This document shows, in pieces, positions 45,913-57,941 of a DNA stretch of 64,000 nt. This DNA is from Alopecurus myosuroides (taxonomy: Eukaryota; Streptophyta; Magnoliopsida; Poales; Poaceae). The DNA is taken from the NCBI GenBank assembly GCA_028641055.1, contig CM054058.1, positions 494,808,209 through 494,872,208 on the forward strand, written 5' to 3'. The notes beneath the pieces are model-generated. The model was not told where the DNA came from, ran no database searches, and worked only from the letters and a program-made list of their open reading frames with translations. The number at the start of each line of letters is the position of its first letter. Positions within the stretch are counted from its first letter, which is position 1. A program made the translations under genes and the position numbers.

Positions 45913-47440
45913 TGATGGTGCAGGACTTGCACTCGTTGGGAGACCCCAAGAGAAGGTTTGATGAGCACATCAGCAAGTTTTCCCTCAGAAAAAACCAAGA
46001 TTGAATCGACTAGTGGGAGGAAGGAGTAACTTAAGAAGGTTTATGAAGCTCAGATGGTAGGGCGCACTACCGGTTCGGCAACAACGTGGAATCTACACAA
46101 CACAAACAATTCACTTTGCCCCCAACGAATCAGTGAGGTTGTCAATCTCACCGGTTTTGCTGATAACAAAGAGGTTAAATATATGGTGTGGAAAACAATA
46201 TGGGAATAGTATGAAAATAGTGGAAGCAGTATGTGTATTACCAGTATGAGAAAATGAAACGGGGTCCATAGTTCACTGGAGGTGTCTCTCATAAAAGATA
46301 GCTAACATGCGTGGTGAACAAATTAGAGCTGGGCAATTGACAGATAAAGAACATGCATGACATAAAGATTACTATGAGATTCATGCGGGCATTACAACAT
46401 AATACATAGATCGTCATCCAACTGCATCTATGACTAATAATCCACCCTTCGAATATCATCCGAACAAACGTTGGGTATTAAGTTGCAAGCAATGGATAAC
46501 CGCAGTAAGCAAAGTGTGCAATGTAAACATTATAAACAAAGTAAACATCATTCTTTTCTCCCTAATGGCAAGAGCACATCCTCCATCTGTCACTCGAGCA
46601 CAGTTGCAAAGGAGGCATGAACCCACTATCGAGCATAAGTACTCCCTCTTGGAGTCACTAGCATCTACTTGGCCAGAGCATCTACTAACAACAGATAGCA
46701 TGCAAGATCATAAATAACATACACATGAAAATAACATGATAGATTGATAATCAACACACATAGCATTCAATAATCATCGAATCCTAGCAAACAAAACATG
46801 TAGCATTACAAATAGATGATCTCGATCATGTGAGGCAGCTCACGAGATCTAAACAAGAGGCATAAGGTGGAGAGTACAACCATCTAGCTACTCCTATGGA
46901 CTCGTAGTCTAGGGATGAACTACTCACGCATCACTCTGGAGGCGGGCATGGTGGTGTAGACCCCTCTGGTGATGAATTCCCCTCCCGATAGGGTGCCGGG
47001 GAGAGCTCCAGAACCCTCCCGATCTCGGGTTGACGATGACGGCGGCCTCGGGTGTTTCTCGGGACGAAGTGGTATATATTTATGGTTGTCGTATCGGGGG
47101 GAATAAATAGGCGAAAGGGCGATGGCGGTGGATGCCCGAGGGGCCCACACCATCCCTAGGCGCGGCCAGGGGGCGCGCCGCCCTATGGTGTAGCCCCCTT
47201 TTGAACCTTCGGGAATTCTAAGACTTCCAGGCTTCGAATTTTCTAATTCCTAGAATATTTCCAGAACAACTTTTCTGAAACTAAAAACAGCAAAAACAGG
47301 GAACTGGCTCTGTGGCATCTTTTCAATAGGTTAGTCTGAGAAATCGATAAAAATGACATAAAGTGTAAGGAAAACATGTAGCATATGGCATGAAAACAAC
47401 ATGGAACATCAGAAATTATAGATACGTTTATGAAGTATCA
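45913..47440. mobile_element. LTR-like insertion nested in the CACTA (TGATG..TATCA, 1.5 kb)
   Basis: It interrupts the left subterminal CCGTCGG cluster. It starts TGATGGTGCAGGACTTGCAC and ends ATAGATACGTTTATGAAGTATCA-type sequence at 47440. The flanks are GCCCC (45908-45912) and TCCCC (47441-47445), a near-perfect 5-bp duplication as for LTR elements. It holds no protein domain. Phrases such as CTTGCACTCGTTGGGA and CACTATCGAGCATAAGTACT are familiar from abundant Triticeae repeats, but I cannot give a family name. It may be a solo LTR. Confidence 0.7.
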
Positions 47441-47445
47441 TCCCC

Positions 47446-48255
47446 GTCGGCGTTTTTCCCTACCGGCATAGCCTCGAGGCAGTCGGTTTAAACTGGGCTA
47501 TACCGACGGCAAAGCCGTCGGCGTATCGATATTCCAAAAAATTTAGAGAAAAAGTAATTGTTTTCCAAAAAAATTATTTGAATTGTTTAACCTCTTAATC
47601 ACACTATACACATATTTATATTTTCTCTAATAATTCTGAATTAGATAACCTCGATTCTACTAACACTTCCCGTTCGGTCACCCATCCTCAGACTACTTCC
47701 GTCCCATCACGTTTAACTTCTTAGTTCCTTCCCCGTGAGCTGCTTAGAAACAACGGATGTTTTGCTGGCAATAGTATCCAATCAATCTTGTTAACCCTTA
47801 TACCATCACGTCACACTCCTTTATGTTGTGAATCCAAACAATTATTTAATCTTGATTTCAAATAAATCTTGAATTCCAATAATAATTAATATATTTCCTA
47901 TTTCCATTTAATATTGAATAATTTATATCTACAAATCTGTAACTCAAAATTTGACAAATAATATGTCTAAATCAATTAGAAAAATGAGGTAAATTCAAAT
48001 ATGACATCCATATAATATTTTCCATCATGTATAGGACTTTACTAAGTGGGGTGTTTAGTATATGGGTATATCGTCAGACAACCAAATTAGGTATCGAAAC
48101 TAGGGTTTATACAGAAAACATGCCAAACTTGGCCACCAAATGACCAAAGCATGTTGGAATGAGTCAAAATATGGCAAAGTGGAGCACAATTGTATTACAA
48201 ACAAACATATACCTAGGTTTGTGCAGTTGGGTGTGTAGTATAGCGTCACCCACCA
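47446..48255. other. Left interior of the CACTA, non-coding
   Basis: After a short run of CCGTCGG subterminal motifs the sequence is A/T-rich with no convincing ORF. It leads into the tandem array at about 48260. Confidence 0.6.
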
Positions 48256-48259
48256 AGTA

Positions 48260-50800
48260 AATGAGCTGTCTTCTACGGAGATTCTTGGATTTTGGGCCAA
48301 ATAACGAGTGTTATGGCCACATCAATGGCATAGTTTCTTAAAATATGCTCATATTCTACAAAAAAAAGTGCATCTTGGAAGCACGAACAATGTTGTCGAA
48401 GAAAGTTTTCCTTTTCGTTGCACCAAAAAATCATTTTCCATTTTCCGGGTGTGAAAAATGAGTTTTTTTTTGTGAAGAGCCAACCACAAATATGTTGCAA
48501 AACTTGAGAACTGCATTTTTTGAAAATACTAGACCACGTTATATGCACAAATAACCAAATTGTTGCCTCTGAAAAGGTTTCCATCCACCTCTTTTAAAAA
48601 ACACAAGTTTCTAAAGATTCAGCTGGAAACGGGTCAAAGTTGAACTACATGTGCATCGTAGTTTGCTCATGATTTTTTTTGGGGAAAAAAATCATTTTTA
48701 GCTATACAACTACCTATTTCATCACATATACACCAAGAGTTTCTCAATATTCATCCCCTAACTACAAACGGTCATGTCCATCGTCTTGACTTTTCCCTAA
48801 AACTGGTTTAGAATATTCCAAAAAATTCAAAAAAGCTCAAAATGATGCAAGACCTTCGTGTGGTGTCATTATATATGTCCTAATATCCACCAAAAATAAT
48901 AAACTTGGAATACGTTAGTTGGGTTGAAAAGGTGTTCACAGAAATAAGTTATCTCCTCCGAAGATTCTAGGGTTTTGGGCGAAATGACGAGTGTTATGGC
49001 CAAATCCATGGCATAGTTTATTGGAATGTGCCCATATTCCACACAAACATGCATCTTGGACGCACGGACAATGTGGATGCAGAAAGTTTTCCTTTTCACT
49101 GAATAAAAAAGCTATTTTCCATTTTCCGGGTGTGAAAATATGGTTTTTTGTGAAGGACCACCCACAAATATGTTGCAAAACTTGAGAGCTACATTTTTTT
49201 TTGAAAATACTAGACCATTTTATATGCACAAATAACCAAATTATTTCCTATGAAAAGGTTTCCATCCTCTTTTTAAAAACACAAGTTTCTGCCGATTCAG
49301 CCGGGAACGTGTCAAATTTGAACTACAAGTGCATCGTAGTTTGCTCATGATTTTTGGCAAAAATAATTTTAGGTACACAACTAACTATTTCATCACATAT
49401 ACACCAAGATTTTCTGAATATTCAACCCCTAGCTACGAACGGTCAAGCCCGCCGTCTTGACATTTTCCTGAAATCGGCATAGAAAAATCCAGAAAATTCA
49501 AAAAATCTCAAAATGATGCAAGACCTCCGCTTGATGTCATTATATATTTCCTAGTATCCACCAAAAATAATAAACTTGGAATACGACAGTTGGGTTAAAA
49601 AGGTGTTAATAGAAATGAGCTATCTCCTCCAAAGATTCTAGGGTTTCGGGCCAAATGACGGGTGTTATGGCCAAATCCATGGATAGTTTGTTAAAATGTG
49701 CCCATATTAAACACAAACATGCATCTTGATAGAACGGACAATATTGATGGAGGAAGTTTTCATTTTCACTGAATAAAAAAACCATTTTTCATTTTCCGAG
49801 TGCGAAAAATGTGATTTTTGTGAAGGACCAACCACAAGTATGTTGCCAAACTTGGGAGCTGCATTTTTTGAAAGTACTAGACCATGTTATATGCACAAAT
49901 AACCAAATTGTTGCATGTGAAAAGTTTTCCATCCACCTCTTTTGAAAAACACAAGTTTCTGTCGATTCAGCTGGAAACATGTCAAATTTGAACTACAGGT
50001 TCCTCGTAATTTGCTCATGATTTTTGGAAAAAATCATTTTAAGGTAGACAACTACCTATTTCATCAAGATACACCAAGATTTTCTCAATATTCAACCCCT
50101 AGCTACGAACGGTAATGCCCGCGGTCTTGACATTTTTTTTCCTGAAATCGACATAGAAAATTCCAGAAAATCCAAAAAAAAAACTCAAAATGATGCAAGA
50201 CCTTCGCGTGGTGCCATTATATATGTCCTACTATCCACCAAAAAAATAAACTTGGAATACGACAGTTGGGTTGAAAAGGTGTTCATAGAAATGAGCTATC
50301 TCCTCCGAAGATTCTAGGGTTTCGGGCCAAATGACGGGTGTTATGGACAAATCCATGGCATAGTTTGTTAAAGTATATGTGACCATATTCCACATAAATA
50401 TGCATCTTGGAAAGAACGGACAATATTGACGTTGAAAGTTTTCATTTTCACTGAAGAAAAAAACCATTTTCCATTTTCCGAATGTGAAAAATGAGTTTTT
50501 TTTTGTGTAGGACCAACCACAAATATGTTGAAAACCTTGGGAGATGAATTTTTTGAAAATACTAGACCATGTTATAAATGCATAAATAACCAAAGTGTTG
50601 CATGTGAAAATGTTTCCATCCACCTCTTTTAAAAAATACAAGTTTCTGCCGATTCAGGTGGAAACGGGTCAAATTTGAACTACATGTGCCTCGTAGTTGC
50701 TCATGTTTTTTGGCAAAAAATAATTTTTAGCTACGTAACTACCTATTTTATCATAGATGAACCAATATTTTCTTAATATTCAACTCCTAGCTACGGATAG
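48260..50800. repeat. ~675-bp tandem array inside the CACTA, about 3.8 units
   Basis: The mark TCCTCCGAAGATTCTAGG and its variants recurs at 48270, 48953, 49624 and 50300, giving periods of 683, 671 and 676 bp. Each unit also carries CAAATCCATGGCATAGTTT, CCATTTTCCGGGTGTGAAAA and CAAGACCTTCGCGTGGTG. The minus-strand ORFs of 76-136 codons recur once per unit and share the phrase QHICGW, so they are repeat artefacts. Long internal arrays are common in grass CACTA elements. Confidence 0.93.
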
Positions 50801-51137
50801 TCCTGCCCCGGAGCCCTTTCCGACGAAACCGTTGACCCTTTATTGTTAATTCCATTCTTACTCATGATTTTTGTTTCTCCTTTTCAAAACGAGCTAAAGA
50901 ATGTCAAAATCCGAATTTGGATGCAAAAGTTATGATCAAAACGGTGAAAAGTTCAAAAAAACATAGGCCGACGGCTTGACGTCGGCATAGTACAAAAAAA
51001 TATATATGTATAGGCCGACGGCATTGCCGTCGGAGTAGGTAAAATTATTTTTTTGCATTTTAGATTAGCAATACTTGATCTACGCCGACGGTCGCGACCT
51101 TTCCCCGTCGGCGTATTTCGGCTCTCCCGTAGTGAGA

Positions 51138-51543
51138 TCATTCAAATGCCAAAAAAAAACTTTGAGAAAATCGCCTTGGAATTGGAGAACTAGGCCTATG
51201 GGGCACATGGAACAACCAAACGAGGCAACCAAGGGTTCACACCAATGCAGTACCTGCTAGCCGTGTGGTTGTAACTGTGCTGCTAACTTTTTTAGCGTCG
51301 GCATCGCCAGGCAAAAGGCAGACATGCACTAGGCATCATAGATTGGGGAGGAGCCGAGATGGATATAGGAGGCAGAGCAAAATAGGAAGAAGACTCTCTG
51401 CTTGGAAGACGTACATGTCAATCCAAGGCGGCAGACTTTTGTATCGTGTGCTCCGAAACTCTCCACCAACTCGTTCACATGATTTTGATGAGTCAAGTAT
51501 GCAAGCACATAGCCAGATCGTCAATTTTTGAAACACGAAAAGA
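51138..51543. other. Unassigned sequence between two CACTA elements
   Basis: The first 45 bp repeats the left flank of the preceding CACTA. The rest has a 66-codon minus-strand frame with VGGEFRSTRYKSLPPWIDMY, which I do not recognise. It may be part of an older insertion target. Confidence 0.4.
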
Positions 51544-52367
51544 CACTAGTAGAAAACAGGGCATTGAGCCAACCACATTGGAACCGGATTGGATATAAAC
51601 CGGTTCTAAAGGGTCTGTCCGCTGGGCCCCCTCCCTGCAGCAAATGGCCGCAAGGCCTTTAGGACCGGTTTGTAACACAAATCGGTCCTAAAGGTTTTTG
51701 GACCGTTTGCTGCAGGGAGGGGGGCCCAGTGGACAGACCCTTTAGAATCGGTTTGTATCACAAACCGGTGCTAAAGGTTTTCTCATTTTTGCAGCAACTG
51801 CGGGGCCCGCTGTCAGATCCTTTAGCACCGGTTTTTAACACAAACCGGTCCTAAAGCCCTCCCCTAAACCCTATATTCCACCCAGAGCTCAGCTCCATTT
51901 TTTCCAGCTCGAGCTCAACTCCATTTTTGCTCTCTCCTTCCTCTTGTGAGCTCTAATCCATCCCCATTTTTCTCCACCATTTGTCAAGATTGTTGTTACC
52001 CGTCGGTTCTACGGTTAGCATCAACATTCCCTCTTCCGGCATTGCAAGTTTTGCTCGTTTTCTTGCTCATTTCATTTTTGTTGTGCTAACTAGGTGTTTG
52101 ATGAAATGCCTAAGCTAGAGAGAGTTCATCATTTGTTATGTAGACATATGCAATATGAGCTCAAATTTAATTATGATTTGTGGTTTTTTTTTTAGTGTCG
52201 CGCGCCTTATCCCCTTCCTCACCGCCTTCGATCGTCCCGTCACCGACACAACCTTGGTGAGCCTATTGTTTTTATTTACCAAACAAATATTGATTTGTAT
52301 GATTTACATATTTACTTGTATATAATTTTCTTATTGTGTAAGATTATATATATATATATATAGCGCC

Positions 52368-52839
52368 ATGGTTTTGATATCCGTCCCCGTTGGCCCTCGT
52401 CCAGTCTATGATTCGGATGTGGTATATTATCTTTTATAACTACATATTTTCATTTCCTGATTATATGAAAATTAATTACGGCGACCAACTTGACATAGAT
52501 ATTTTTATCTAGGAGGTAGTGGAACCGGAAATGCCAATCGACCCTATTGTTGAGAAGTTACACTTAGTTGAACAAGAAAATGTTGGCCTGAAAGAAAGAT
52601 TGAAAAAAACTGAAGAAAGGTTGGAAAAAACTGAAAGAGAGAAGATGACCTTGGAAAAGGTTCTTGCCGGTGTCATCGATGGTCACAAGAGCGAGATGAA
52701 CGCAATGCGTCTGAAGATTAGAAAGATTAGAAAATATACAATTAGTAAAGAGGCTTGGTATCATTATGCCGTCGGGTCAATTGTTACCTTTGTTGCGATT
52801 TTGATCGCATTTGTTGTTGTTTTTAAATGCATTAATTAG
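52368..52839 (+). CDS. CACTA accessory protein: coiled coil plus C-terminal membrane segment
   Basis: Two exons fit. Exon 1 (52368-52421, 18 codons) starts MVLISVPVGPRPVYDSDV and ends at GTATAT. Exon 2 (52513-52839) follows an acceptor TTATCTAG and encodes EVVEPEMPIDPIVEKLHLVE, a Lys/Glu-rich coiled coil (KERLKKTEERLEKTEREK), then KIRKIRKYTISKEAWYHYAV. It ends with a hydrophobic segment, IVTFVAILIAFVVVFKC, close to the stop. Total 126 residues in this model. An upstream exon ending in GACACAACCTTG before GTGAGC (about 52195-52258) may extend the N-terminus. Proteins like this are repeatedly found just upstream of TNP2 in grass CACTA elements; their role is not established. No stop or frameshift is present. 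Confidence 0.65.
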
Positions 52840-53003
52840 AGAGAGTTTTTATGGATGGTTTCAGTGTGTATTTTTATGAGAACTATATATGTATGGTCAC
52901 TACGCTACTTTGGTTTTAACGTGTGATAAACTTTTTGTATTAATTAATTAATTTAGTCATGATGATTTAGCATAATGGTTTTTGATAAATTTATATAATG
53001 CAG

Positions 53004-56000
53004 ATGAACCGGCAATGGATGTACAGTGATCGACGTTGTCCCGAATTCCTTAATGGCATGCATAGTTTTCTCAATGTGGCTGAGAAAAATAGGCATAATG
53101 GATTTATTTTTTGTCCATGTAAAAAATGCCAGAATAAGAGGAATTTCCCTAACTCAAGAACCATATACACCCACCTGTTGCAAGAAGGCTTCATGCCCAG
53201 TTATTTTTGTTGGACCAAGCACGGAGAAAGATGGGTTGTAATGGAAGACAATGAAGAAGAAGAGGATAATGATAATTATCCTATGTTCGGTGAACACGGT
53301 GATACTGAAATGGGGGAAGACGAGCCTGAACTTGAGGACATTGTTGATGAGTCTGATGATGATCTTCGTCAGGTCATTCGTGAAGAACAGATAAACTGCG
53401 CAAGTGAAAACGAGAGGTTGAAGTTGGAGCGCATGTTAGAAGATCACAAAAAATTGTTGTACCCAAATTGCGAAGATGGCCAGAAAAAGCTAGGCACCAC
53501 CCTGGAATTGCTGCAATGGAAGGCAGCGAATAGAATATCTGACAAGGGATTTGAAAAGCTGCTGAAAATAATGAAGAAGATGCTTCCAAGAGATAATGTG
53601 CTGCCTTGCAGTACATACGAAGCAAAGAAGGTTGTCTGCCCTCTAGGATTGGAAGTGTATAATATACATGCATGCATCAATGACTGCATCCTCTACCGCG
53701 GTCAGCACGAGAATTTAAATGCCTGCCCGGTATGCGGTGCATTTCAGTATAAGATCAGGCGAGATGACCCTGGTGATGTTGAGTGTGACGATCGCCCCAG
53801 GAAGAGGGTTCCTGCCAAGGTGATGTGACATGCTCCTATAATACCACGGTTGAAACGTTTGTTCCGAAACAAAGAGCATGCCAAGTTGCTGCGATGGCAC
53901 AAAGAAGACCGTAAGGAAGATGATATGCTGAGACACCCCGCTGATGGGTCGCAGTGGAGAAATCGACGATAAGTACGAGGACTTTGCACGTGACGCAAGA
54001 AACTTAAGGTTTGGTCTAAGTACAGATGGCCTGAATCCGTTTGGGGAGCAAAGTAGCAGTCATTGCACCTGGCCCGTGACTCTATGTATCTATAACCTTC
54101 CTCCTTGGTTCTGCATGAAGCGTAAGTTCATTATGATGCCAGTGCTTATCACAGGCCCGTCGCAACCCGGCAACAACATTGATATGTCCCTGAGGCCACT
54201 GGTTGATAAACTTTTAGAGTTATGGGCTGACGAATGTGTACGTGTGTGGGACGAGTACAAACAAGAGGAATTTGACCTACGAGGGTTGCTGTTTGTAACC
54301 ATCAATGATTGGCCCGCTCTTAGTAACATCTTAGGACAGTCAAACAAGGGATACAGCGCATGCACACACTGTTTAGGCGAGACTGAAAGTATACATATAG
54401 GCAAGAATGTGTACCCGGCGCATCGTCGATTTCTTCCAGACAGGCATCCCGTAAGAAAGAAAGGAAAGCATTTCAAAGGCGAGGCAGATACACGGAGGAA
54501 GCCAACCCTCCCTAAAGGTACTGATATATATGACATGGTCAAAGATATCTTTGGTAAGGGTCCTGCTGCACAACCTGTTCCGAATGACGCCAACAACCAC
54601 GTAGCCATGTGGAAGAAGAAATCTATATTCTGGGAACTACCCTATTGGAAATTCCTAGAGGTTCGCTCTGCGATCGACGTGATGCACGTGACGAAAAATA
54701 TTTGCGTGAACCTGCTAAACTTATTGGGCGTGCATGGGAAGAAGTCGAGAGATAAACCAAAAGCACGGCTGCACTACCAACGTATGCACGAACGAGACGA
54801 CCTAATGAATCCAGAGAATTTCAAAGGTCCTGCCAGCTACGCTCTTACCAAGAAAGAGAAGGAGATCTTTTTCCAAGTCCTGAGCAGTATCAAGGTCCCG
54901 TCTGGCTACTCGTCGAACATAAAAGGAATACTAAACCTGGAAGAGAAAAAGTTCCAAAACCTAAAGTCTCATGACTGCCACGTGATCATGACCCAGTTAC
55001 TTCCGATTGCATTGAGGGGGCTTCTGCCAGAAAACGTGCGAGTACCCATTGTGAAGCTATGTGCATTCCTCAACGCAATTTCTCAGAAGGTAATCGATCC
55101 AGCAACTCTACCAAGTTTACAGAAGGACGTGGTCCAATGTCTTGTCAGCTTCGAGTTGGTGTTCCCACCAACCTTCTTCAATATTATGACGCACCTCATA
55201 GTTCACCTAGTCCAAGAGATTTCCGTTCTCGGTCCTGTATTCTTACACAATATGTTCCCCTTTGAGAGGTTCATGGGAGTCTTGAAGAATTATGTTAAAA
55301 ACCGTGCTAGGCCAGAAGGAAGCATGGTCAAGGGCTATGGAACAGAGGAGGTCATTGAGTTTTGTGTTGACTTTATTCCTGACCTGAACCCGATCGGTGT
55401 TCCTCAGTCACGCCATGAGGGGAGACTGCGTGGAAAAGGCACGCTAGGAAAGAAATCAACAACATGTATGGACGAGCAATCTTTCACTCAAGCACACTAC
55501 ACAGTTCTAGTTAATTCCAGCTTGGCGGCTCCATATATCCAGGAACACAAGGATATTTTATGCTCGGAATACCCGGAGCAACCTGAAGATTTCATTGCTA
55601 AAGAACACGCGAAGACTTTCGGCGGTTGGTTGCAAAGACGTCTCATTAATGACAACATTGTTGAAGATGAGCTATACTTGTTGGCCAAGCAACCATCTTC
55701 GACTGTATTGACCTTTAAAGGGTACGAGATAAATGGTAACACATTTTACACGGCAGACTAAGATAAAAAGAGCACCAACCAAAACAGTGGCGTCCGGTTT
55801 GATGCAAAAGACGACAACGGGCAAAGGGTCACATACTATGGTTACATAGAGCAGATATGGGAACTTGACTACGGACCTTCCTTTAAAGTCCCTTTGTTCT
55901 GGTGCAAATGGTTCAACCTGTCAGGCGTGAAGGTAGACCCGAAGTACGGAATAACAATAGTGGATCAGAAGAATCTTGGGTACGGCAATGATCAATTCGT

Positions 56001-56295
56001 CCTAGCCAATGATGTGGCTCAGGTTTTCTATGTGAAGGACATGTCTAGCAGACCAAGAAAAAGAAAAGATAAGGAAGCGAATACATCAGACGATGAGCCA
56101 AGGCGCCACATAGTTCTTTCAGGGAAAAGAAACATCGTGGGAGTCGAGGACAAGACAAACATGTCAGAAGATTACAATAAATTTGATGAAATTCCTCCCT
56201 TGAAAGTCAAAGATGATCCAAGCATCCCGTTAAATGATGAAGATACTCCATGGTTACGGCGCAATCAGAAGAAAGGCAAGAAGAAAAATAGATAG
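53004..56295 (+). pseudogene. TNP2-like CACTA transposase, broken by two stops and a frameshift
   Basis: The frame opens after an acceptor-like ATGCAG with MNRQWMYSDRRCPEFLNG. An N-terminal zinc-binding, transposase-associated domain shows FIFCPCKKCQN, followed by an acidic linker. The Transposase_21 core includes CPVCGAFQYK, TWPVTLCIYNLPPWFCMKRK, FVTINDWPALSNILGQSNKG and AIDVMHVTKNICVNLL. A DUF4218-type region holds THLIVHLVQEISVLGPVF and FPFERFMGVLKNYVKN. A DUF4216-type region holds YYGYIEQIWELDYGPSFKVP. The C-terminus is basic and ends at 56295. Defects are a TGA at 53826-53828 where the family has Trp, a frame change near 53955-53965 just after SQWR, and a TAA at 55759-55761. Few other lesions are visible, so inactivation looks recent. 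The family cuts CACTA ends and gives 3-bp duplications; this copy should be inactive. Confidence 0.93.
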
Positions 56296-56572
56296 GGGAT
56301 GTTGTTGGTGATGTGTAATAATGTATTAAACCTTTTATGTAATTGTGTTGACCATTTTGATAAATATAAAAAATTTGACCAGTTTCCACTAAATTTGACC
56401 ATTTTGATAAATATCATTTTTATTTTTTAATTGTTAAAATGACATTTAGAAAATTTGTAAACAAAATATCAGAAAACAAAATACAATTTGTAAAGGTGGG
56501 CTCGCGCGCGCACTCTGAACGTGGCCCAATTTTTGGACCTTTAGTACCGGTTTCGTTGGGAAACGGATCATC
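56296..56572. other. 3' region of the TNP2 unit and start of the right subterminal zone
   Basis: A/T-rich sequence with a repeated AATTTGACCATTTTGATAAATAT phrase, split here as TTTTGATAAATAT twice. It is followed by GC-rich sequence with one TTTAGTACCGGTTTCG motif. No gene is present. Confidence 0.55.
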
Positions 56573-57064
56573 CACTACAATGGAATCGGTCTATTGCAAC
56601 AAAAATAGTCGTTGTAAAAAGTGACTTATCGTCGCAATAGGGTTTTGTTGCACCGAAATAGGTTTCGTTGGGAGGCGTCGCGAAAACCTCCGTGGTAGAA
56701 GCCTGTCTCCGCGCACTTAGATTCGTCGCTAAAAAAGAATCCAGTTGCAACCATTTCCTAGGCCAATTGCCACGCACTTTTCTGTCGCGTCTCGCACATA
56801 ACGCAACGTACGTATTTCGTTGGTACACCTCTACTGCAACAAATACCCAAACGTGGCGAGTGACCAATGTGGCAACGGCGAGTGTTCCGTTGCGCTTGTT
56901 CTTTCGTTGCAAAAGTCGAGTTTATTTGCCACGTCCAATTGTGTGGCAAAAAACTATGGCAACAAACATTATACGCGTGGGAACAACGTTTTGCCACACA
57001 CAATCAATCGTGGTAAGATGATTTTGAAATAGTAATCGCTACGGCCTTCATATTAGTAGCCATA

Positions 57065-57560
57065 AGCAATCGCGACAATTTCAACTATTCGTGGCGCCAT
57101 TCAATTTCTACAAATTTTAGTTTCGTGGCGAGATGTAGTATTCGCAACATCCACATTTTATGTTGCTAGAAGCAACTGCGACAATAATAACTTTTCGTGG
57201 CGCCATTGTATTTCGACAAATTTTATTTTCGTGGCTACATGTACAATTCGCAACGTACAAATTTTAGTAGTTAGAAACAACTGCGACAACTTCAACTATT
57301 CGTTGCGCCTTTCTATTTCTACAAATTTTAGTTTCATGGTGAGATGTAGTATTCGCAACATCCACATTTTATGTTGCTAGAAACAACTGCGACAATAACA
57401 ACTTTTCGTGGCGTCATTGTATTTCGATAAATTTTATTTTCGTGGCGACATGTACTATTCTCAACGTACAAATTTTAGTAGCTAGAAACAACTGCGACAA
57501 GTTCAACTATTCGTTGCGCCTTTCTATTTCTACAAACTTTAGTTTCGTGGCGAGAAGTAT
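57065..57560. repeat. 105-bp tandem array, about five copies, with a dimeric pattern
   Basis: The word CTGCGACAA (or CGCGACAA) recurs at 57071, 57176, 57281, 57387 and 57492, so the period is 105-106 bp. Units alternate between GATGTAGTATTCGCAACATC and CATGTACAATTCGCAACGTA types, a higher-order repeat of about 211 bp. Confidence 0.9.
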
Positions 57561-57941
57561 CGGAATTCTCTATTACAACGAACATAGTTTGGTGGCGTGA
57601 ATGAACTATCGCAACAAAGTTAGTTTGGTGGAGAAAAAATATTGCGACGATGTCTCCCTCATGGTGGTGAGAGTCTATTTCAACAAAACACTTTGTTGTG
57701 GCGACTGAGACTTCACGCAACACTACAATTATCGTGGTAAACTACCTATTGCCACGTTATAGAAAAAAAAATAAGGAAACAAATAATACGGGCATTGAAT
57801 TAAAATGTTCAAAACGGTACGTAAAATATGTTTATTTACACAAAATAATAGTTCTCATAGCTATTTTTAATATATACAAATGAAATTCTCGTACAACATG
57901 GATCAAATCAAGATCAAATCAAACTGAAATATCCAGTGCAG

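Larger units (their letters stand above)
45809..51134. mobile_element. Complete CACTA element, 5.3 kb, non-autonomous
   Basis: It begins CACTACATGAAACACATG and ends GGCTCTCCCGTAGTG, with the 3-bp target duplication AGA (45806-45808 and 51135-51137). GCCGACGG/CCGTCGG motifs cluster at both ends (45830-45910 and 47445-47525 on the left, 50970-51115 on the right). There is no TNP2 or TNP1 coding sequence. The interior is mostly a ~675-bp tandem array. The left part is interrupted by an LTR-like insertion at 45913-47440. Immediate flanks outside the AGA are an imperfect 47-bp direct repeat. Confidence 0.92.
51544..56572 (+). mobile_element. CACTA element with TNP2 remnant, right end missing
   Basis: The left end is CACTAGTAGAAAACAGGGC. 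The next 330 bp holds inverted and direct copies of TTTAGGACCGGTTTGT and ACAAACCGGTCCTAAAG, the subterminal repeats. Two coding units follow on the plus strand, a small membrane-anchored coiled-coil ORF and TNP2. A single TTTAGTACCGGTTTCG motif near 56539 shows where the right subterminal region starts, but another CACTA start cuts in at 56573 and no TAGTG end is present. The element is therefore truncated or interrupted. Confidence 0.85.

Noticed and set aside
48273..50641. Repeated minus-strand ORFs of 76-136 codons sharing QHICGW
   Set aside because: They recur with the ~675-bp array and are interrupted differently in each unit.
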